Both the position numbers and the translations under genes were made by a program. A stretch of 20,190 nt of DNA from assembly GCA_963787375.1 (NCBI GenBank), contig CAWBCR010000006.1, positions 1-20,190 on the forward strand, read 5' to 3'. A model generated the notes under the pieces. It saw only the letters and a program-made list of their open reading frames with translations, was not told the DNA's origin and did not search any database. Every line of letters begins with the position of its first letter. Positions within the stretch are counted from its first letter, which is position 1. Source of the stretch: CAWBCR01 sp963787375. Its GTDB lineage: Bacteria > Chloroflexota > Anaerolineae > Aggregatilineales > UBA3940. This document shows positions 15,199 through 20,190 of this stretch, in pieces.

Positions 15199-16707
15199 TT
15201 GGAAGACAGGCTTCAACAACTCAAAGACCGCATGGCCCGTATCTCAAATCTGCGCCGCGCGGCGGCTGTGCTGCGCTGGGACCAGGAGACGCAGATGCCA
15301 CCCGGCGGCGCTCGGCAGCGCGCCGACCAGGTCAGCACGCTAGAGGCGCTGGCGCACGAACTGTTTACCGCCGACGAAGTGGGCCGCCTGCTGGACGACC
15401 TCGCGCCGTGGGCCGCCGAACAGCCCTACGATTCCATCGGGGCCAGCATGGTGCGCGTCCACAAGCGCGACTACGACAAGCTGGTGCGGGTGCCGGTCGC
15501 GTGGGTCGAGGAGGAGTCGCGCGTCACGTCGCTGGCGCACAACACCTGGATCAGGGCCAAGGGCACCAACGACTTCGCGCTGTTCGAGAGCGACCTGGCC
15601 CGTGTCATCGACCTCCAGCGGCAGTGGGCGGGGTTCTTCACGCCGGGCGACAACATCTACGACCCGCTGCTCGACCAGTTCGAGCCGGGGCTCGAACTCG
15701 GCAACCATCCGCCGCGTGTTCGAGGGCGTCAAGCCCGAGCTGGTGAAGCTGGCGAAGGACATCGCGGAGGCGCGGCGGGCCGGTCGACGACGGCTTTCTG
15801 CGCCGCCCGCTCGACCGCGACAGGCAGATCGCCTTCGGGCAGATGCTGTCATCGCGCCTCGGTTACGATTACACGCGCGGGCGCATCGACCTCTCGGCGC
15901 ACCCTTTCACCACCGGCTTTGGCCGCGACGACGTGCGCATCACCACGCTGATCGACCCCTACAACCTCTTCCGCTGTATCAAGTCGTCGATCCACGAAGC
16001 AGGGCACGCCCTGCACGGCCAGAACGTCGACCCGGCGTTGTATGGCACGCTGCTGGACCGCGGCCCCGGCAGCGCGGTCGGCGAGTTCGCAGTCGCGCTT
16101 CTACGAGAACATCATCGGGCGCAGCCGGGCGTTCTGGTCGCACTTCCTGCCACAGCTCAAGAGCCTGTACGCGCCGCAGCTTGACGACATCGACCTGGAG
16201 ACGTTCTACCGCGCGGCCAACAAGGTGCAGCCCTCGCTGATCCGCGTCAAGGCCGACGAGGTGACCTATGGGCTGCACATCATCCTGCGCTTCGAGCTGG
16301 AGGACGACCTGATCAACGACCGGGTGCAGGCCGCCGACCTGCCGGACGAGTGGAACGCACGCATGGAGGCCTACCTGGGCATCAGGCCGCCGACCGACAC
16401 CGAGGGCGTACTGCAAGACGTGCACTGGTCGGAGGGGATGTTTGGCTACTTCCCCGACTACCAGCTTGGCAGCATGTTCGCCGTCCAACTGTGGGAGGCG
16501 ATGCAGCACGATCACCCGCAGGTGGCCGACGAGATCGCCGCCGGTCGGTTCGAGACGGTGCTGGGCTGGCTGCGCGACAAGATCATGTGGCACGGGCGCA
16601 AGTTCACCTTCGCCGAGCTGGCCGAGCGCGCCACCGGCGGCCCGCTGCGCTGGGAGCCGTACATCGCCTACGCCCGCGCCAAGTTCGGGGAGATTTACGA
16701 GCTGTAG
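15199..16707 (+). pseudogene. M32 metallocarboxypeptidase, copy 2, three frameshifts
   Basis: This is a full-length M32 gene (about 500 codons after correction) read in frames 1, 2, 0 and back to 1. Each step equals one extra base, near 15700-15704, 15770-15783 and 16086-16087. Family landmarks are all present: LRWDQETQMPPGG, HPFTTGFGRDDVRITTLI, SSIHEAGHALHGQ (zinc motif), IRVKADEVTYGLHIILRFEL and LRWEPYIAYARAKFGEIYEL. The third extra base falls inside the third-ligand motif: GAG TTC GCA GTC would read GAG TCG CAG TCG (ESQS) without it. TTG at 15199, eight bases after AAGGAG, is the start; the peptide then matches copy 4 (EDRLQQLKDRM versus EDKLQQLKDRM). The three shifts cancel, so the gene could be whole if these are base errors. 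Confidence 0.88.
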
Positions 16708-16771
16708 GTGGGGGCCCTACCCCCTGCACCGATCTGCAGACTGATTACAACAGACTGAAAGGAACCGCACC

Positions 16772-18276
16772 ATGCCCGATTCACTCGACCAGTTCAAGAA
16801 CGTCATGTCACGCGTCAAAGATCTCACTGCGACGGCGATGATCCTGCAATGGGACCAGGAGACGATGATGCCGCCCGGCGGCGCGCAGGCGCGCGCCCGG
16901 CAGCTCGGCTCGGTTTACGGCGTAATCCACCAGATGATCACCGACGAGCAGGCCGGGGCGCTGCTGGAAAGCGTCGAGCCTCGGCTGGCCGATCTGCCGT
17001 TCGAGTCCGACGACGCGGCGCTGATCCGGCTGGCCCGCCGCGAGTTCGACAAGCGCACCAAGATTCCGCTCGACCTGGTGGTCGAGATCGCGCAGACGGC
17101 GGGGCTGGCGAAAGAGGCGTGGAAGGAAGCCCGCGCCAGGAACGACTTCAGCATTTTCGAGCCGCTGCTGGAGAAGACCGTCGCCTTGCAGATCCGCAAG
17201 GCGCAGTGCTTCGGCAGCTTCGAGAATCCCTACGACGCGCTGCTCGACGACTTCGAGCCGGGCCTCAGTTATGAGTACATCGACGGCGTGTTCTCCGACC
17301 TCAAGCCGAAGCTGATCGCGCTGGTCAAGGATATCGCCGCGCATCAGGACACGGTCAATTCGAGCGTGATGCGGCGCGAGGTGCCCGCCGAGAAGCAGAT
17401 CGCGCTGGGTAAGCAGATCGTCGAGCAGGTCGGCTACGATTTTCAGCGGGGCCGCCTCGACCTCTCGGCGCACCCGTTCACGTCGGGCACCGGCAGCGGC
17501 GACGCGCGCATCACGACGCGCGTGCTGCCGGGCAACCTGGCAAGCTGCCTGATGGCCGTCATCCACGAGGCGGGGCACGGCATGCACCTGCAAAACATCA
17601 GCCCGGCGCTGGCGACGCAGCCCACCGGTATGTTCTCCACGCTGGCGATTGCCGAGTTCGCAGTCGCGCTTCTATGAGAACATCATTGGCCGCAGCCGCC
17701 CCTTCTGGGATTTCTTCTACCCGCAGCTTCAGGCGGCGTGGGCCCCGGCTTTCGACGACGTGCCGCAGGAGACGTTCTACCGCGCGCTCAACGAGTCGAA
17801 GCCGTCGCTGATCCGCGTCGAGGCCGACGAGGTAACCTACGGGCTGCACATCATGCTGCGCTTCGAGCTGGAGAACGACCTGATCAACGGGCGGGTGGCC
17901 GTCCACGATTTGCCGAAAGAGTGGAACGCCCGCATGGATGCCTACCTGGGCGTCGTGCCGCCCACCGATTCGGACGGCGTGCTGCAAGACATCCACTGGT
18001 CGCAGGGCAGCATCGGCTACTTCCCCGACTACCTGCTGGGCAGCATCTTCTCGGCGCAACTGTGGCAGGCCATGCAGCGCGATCATCCCCGACGTGGCGG
18101 ACCGCGTAGCGGCAGGCAAATTCGAGGGGCTGGTCGCCTGGACGCGCGACAAGGTGATGCAGCACGGGCGCAAGTTCACCTTCCCGGAGCTGACCGGGAT
18201 GGCCGTGGGCGGGTTCAGCGCCGGGCCATACGTCGACTACCTGACGACGAAGTACAGCGAGGTGTATGGGCTGTAG
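16772..18276 (+). pseudogene. M32 metallocarboxypeptidase, copy 3, two frameshifts
   Basis: The ATG at 16772 follows AAAGGA. Reading is open to 17677 and covers LQWDQETMMPPGG and the zinc motif at H265-H269 (AVIHEAGHGMHLQ). It then ends in TGA a few codons after an extra T at 17657-17658 in GAGTTCGCAGTCG. One base over, SQSRFYENIIGRSRPFWDFF continues. A second extra base, in the C run at 18087-18090 (GATCATCCCC), splits QRDHP from DVADRVAAGKFEGL. The end, PYVDYLTTKYSEVYGL, is intact with TAG at 18274. As it stands, only a truncated protein lacking the third zinc ligand would be made. Confidence 0.88.
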
Positions 18277-18281
18277 GCACC

Positions 18282-18485
18282 CTCTATCGATTTGCAGAGC
18301 ATCGATCCAGGATTCACCTGATCCGAGAGTTGTCGGCGTCGCCAGATGGAAAGCGCATCGCCATCGCTTCTCAAACAAAAGATTACGGTATTGACTTGTT
18401 CGTCTTTGATGTTGAGACAGGGTCACTCATTGAGTTGGATGAGGGCGACTGGATTGACAATCTTGTGTGGTTGCCTGAAAGATAG
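18282..18485 (+). pseudogene. Fragment of a PD40/TolB-like propeller protein
   Basis: The frame reads HLIRELSASPDGKRIAIAS, then DLFVFDVETGSLIELDEGD and DNLVWLPER before TAG. SPDGKRIA..S followed by DLFVFDVETG is the typical blade of PD40/WD40-like propellers. No start, signal or further blades precede it; upstream lies the end of copy 3. The base composition is more AT-rich than in its neighbours. It is the tail of a lost gene. Confidence 0.6.
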
Positions 18486-18498
18486 GCTGTGATGTGAG

Positions 18499-18521
18499 AA
18501 AGCCGCGTGATCGCAGCTTTT
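18499..18521 (+). terminator. Possible Rho-independent terminator
   Basis: AAAGCCGCG-TGAT-CGCAGCTTTT forms an 8-bp stem with one C-A mismatch, ending in four T. It lies after the propeller fragment and overlaps the -10 region of copy 4. Confidence 0.45.
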
Positions 18522-18526
18522 ATGAT
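18521..18526 (+). promoter_or_regulatory. -10 box for carboxypeptidase copy 4
   Basis: TATGAT lies 44 bases before the GTG start at 18571. No good -35 hexamer is visible. Confidence 0.35.
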
Positions 18527-18570
18527 ATGCAGCGGTGAGGGTCCACGCACCGCACAGAAAGGGATGAACC

Positions 18571-20077
18571 GTGGAAGACAAGCTCCAGCAGCTCAAGGAT
18601 CGCATGGCGACCATCGCCGACCTGCGCGGGGCCGCCGGGCTGCTCAACTGGGACCAGGAGACGTACATGCCGCCCGGCGGGGCCGGCCCGCGCGCCGACC
18701 AGATCGGCACGCTGCGCACGCTGGCGCACGAGCTGCTCGTCTCCGACGAGATGGGCCGCCTGCTGGAAGACCTCGCGCCGCTGGCCAACTCGCTGCCGTT
18801 CAACTCGGACGACGCCTCGCTGATCCGCGTGACTCGCCGCGAGTTCGACAAGGAGGTCAGGCTTCCCGCCGACCTCGTGCCGGCGGCAAGCCAGCACCAC
18901 CTCGCTGGCAATGCAGGCCTGGCGGACTGCCCGCGCCGAGAATGCATTCGGCGTCTTCGAGCCGCTGCTCCAGCAGATGGTCGATTTGCAGGTGGAGTGG
19001 GCAGCCTGCTTTGGCGCGTCAGACAACCCCTACGACCGCCTGCTCGACCGCTGGGAGCCGGGCCTCGACTACGCGCAGGTCGACGCGGTGTTCGCAGGCC
19101 TCAAGCCGCCGCTGGTCAACCTGGTCAAAGCCATCGGCGAGCACGCCGACCGCGTCGACCCGTCAGCGCTGCGCCGGCACGTCGACCCCGCCCGGCAGAT
19201 GGCCTTCAGCCGCGAGACGGTGGCGCGGCTGGGCTACAGCTTCGCGCATGGCCGCATCGACCTGTCGGCGCACCCCTTCACGTCGGCATCGTCGTACCGC
19301 GACGCGCGCCTGACCACCCGCTTCGACCCGACCAACGCCACCAGCGGCTTGATGAGCTCGATCCACGAGTCGGGCCACGGGATGCACCGCCAGAACACCC
19401 ACCCGGCGCTGTACCGCACCATCCTGGTCAGCAGCCCGGCGCAGGCCATCGCCGAGTCGCAGTCGCGGCTGTACGAGAACAACCTGGGGCGCAGCCGGGC
19501 CTTCTGGCGGTGGCTGTACCCGCAGTTTCAGGCCGCCTTCGCGCCCGCGTTCGACGATCTCGACGGGGAGACGGTGTACCGGGCGGTCAACCACGTCGCG
19601 CCGTCGCTGATCCGCGTCGAGGCCGACGAGGTGACCTACGGGCTGCACATCATCCTGCGCTTCGAGCTGGAGAACGACCTGATCAACGGGCGGGTGAAGG
19701 TCGGTGACCTGCCTGCAGAGTGGAACGCCCGCATGGAGCAGTATCTGGGCGTCGTGCCGCCCACCGACTCGGACGGCGTGCTGCAAGACATCCACTGGTC
19801 GATGAACTACTACGGCTACTTCCCCGACTACCTGCTCGGTTCGATCTGGGCGGTGCAGTTGTGGAACGCGATGCAGGCCGATCAGCCCGACCTGGAGCGG
19901 CAGATCGAGCGCGGGGAATTCGGCGCGATCCTCGATTGGCTGCGCGAGAAAGTGATGCAGCACGGCGTCAAGTTCACGCTGCCGGAGCTGTCCGAGCGGG
20001 CGGTCGGCGGGCCGCTGCGCTGGGAGCCGTACATGGAGTACCTAACGGCGAAGTACGGGGACATCTACGGGCTGTAG
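18571..20077 (+). CDS. M32 metallocarboxypeptidase, copy 4, one frameshift
   Basis: This is a full-length M32 enzyme, about 501 codons. GTG at 18571 follows AAAGGGATGAACC, and the N-terminus EDKLQQLKDRMATIADLRGA matches copy 2. The frame shifts once by an extra base near 18891-18903, where ASQTTSLAMQAWRTARAENAF should read through. From 18911 it is open to TAG at 20075. The zinc motif is SSIHESGHGMH and the third ligand lies in AIAESQSRLYEN, here without the extra T seen in copies 2 and 3. The ending LRWEPYMEYLTAKYGDIYGL is nearly identical to copy 1. If the single shift is an assembly error, this copy is functional. Confidence 0.9.
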
Positions 20078-20084
20078 GAACGGC

Positions 20085-20110
20085 AGGGGCGCACACAGTG
20101 GTGCGCCCCT
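20085..20110. terminator. Hairpin between convergent genes
   Basis: AGGGGCGCAC-ACAGTG-GTGCGCCCCT is a perfect 10-bp stem eight bases after the copy 4 stop, and four bases before the stop of a convergent minus-strand gene. It has no T tract; a bidirectional transcription end is likely from position. Confidence 0.6.
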
Positions 20111-20113
20111 CTG

Positions 20114-20190
20114 CTAACTCTGGGGCGCGTCGTCCGCCGGTGGTTTGCGCAGCAGGGCCACCACCGCCCACGCCGTCGCGAGGGCCAGCG
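20114..20190 (-). CDS. C-terminal end of a convergent membrane protein (partial)
   Basis: On the minus strand one frame is open from the window edge to TAG at 20114-20116. It reads LALATAWAVVALLRKPPADDAPQ and one more Ser. A hydrophobic span followed by a short charged tail is typical of a membrane protein C-terminus. Only 24 codons are visible, so no family can be named and the call rests on composition and the convergent terminator. Confidence 0.4.
   Translation of the reverse strand, partial: LALATAWAVVALLRKPPADDAPQS

Noticed and set aside
17649..18485. One fused M32 and propeller protein
   Set aside because: The long frame arises only because an extra base near 18088 bypasses the copy 3 stop; one base over, copy 3 ends normally at 18276.
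14981..20077. CRISPR-like or satellite repeat array
   Set aside because: The repeated blocks are homologous coding segments of M32 genes about 1.5-1.8 kb apart, not short repeats with spacers.

Overview
The window is GC-rich, with sigma-70-like promoters (TTGACA/TATAAT), an actinobacterial/chloroflexal-type luciferase-like oxidoreductase, DUF348-G5-3D cell-wall proteins, Tat- and lipobox-exported lipoproteins with Pro/Thr linkers, and several cytosolic M32 carboxypeptidases. I infer a Chloroflexota-like bacterium (Anaerolineae or relatives). This rests on gene style only, not on a marker-gene comparison.

Layout. Positions 1-2287 hold one GT-C type membrane glycosyltransferase gene on the minus strand. 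It is cut in two by a complete IS630-family element (973-2122), and removing the element plus one TA restores the reading frame exactly. Positions 2288-3022 contain no convincing gene but do contain a good promoter with an SOS-box-like palindrome at its start site. A complete IS4-family element (3033-4252) with 17-bp terminal repeats and a 10-bp target duplication follows. Next come a Tat-exported serine hydrolase of the class A beta-lactamase fold (4367-5546, minus), the signal recognition particle RNA (about 5669-5802, plus), a DUF348/G5/3D cell-wall protein (5923-7464), an LLM-class flavin oxidoreductase (7577-8605), the 16S rRNA dimethyltransferase RsmA (8751-9575), a membrane-anchored unknown protein (9656-10426), and a GAF protein with a degenerate histidine-kinase dimerisation segment (10558-11304). 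tRNA-Gly(GCC) and tRNA-Cys(GCA) share a promoter and terminator.

From 11708 to 20077 the window is dominated by an array of four M32 (Taq-type) metallocarboxypeptidase paralogues plus an internally deleted fifth remnant. A propeller-type lipoprotein (13345-14979) and a scrap of a PD40/TolB-like propeller (18282-18485) lie between them. Copy 1 is intact; copies 2, 3 and 4 carry three, two and one single-base frameshifts. Copies 2 and 3 share the same extra base, at the codon for the third zinc ligand. The tail end of a convergent gene reaches the right edge.

Ten frameshifts can be located by reading conserved protein across them, and nine are apparent single-base insertions. This may be long-read assembly noise, real decay, or a mixture, and it should be settled before any functional claim about the array.
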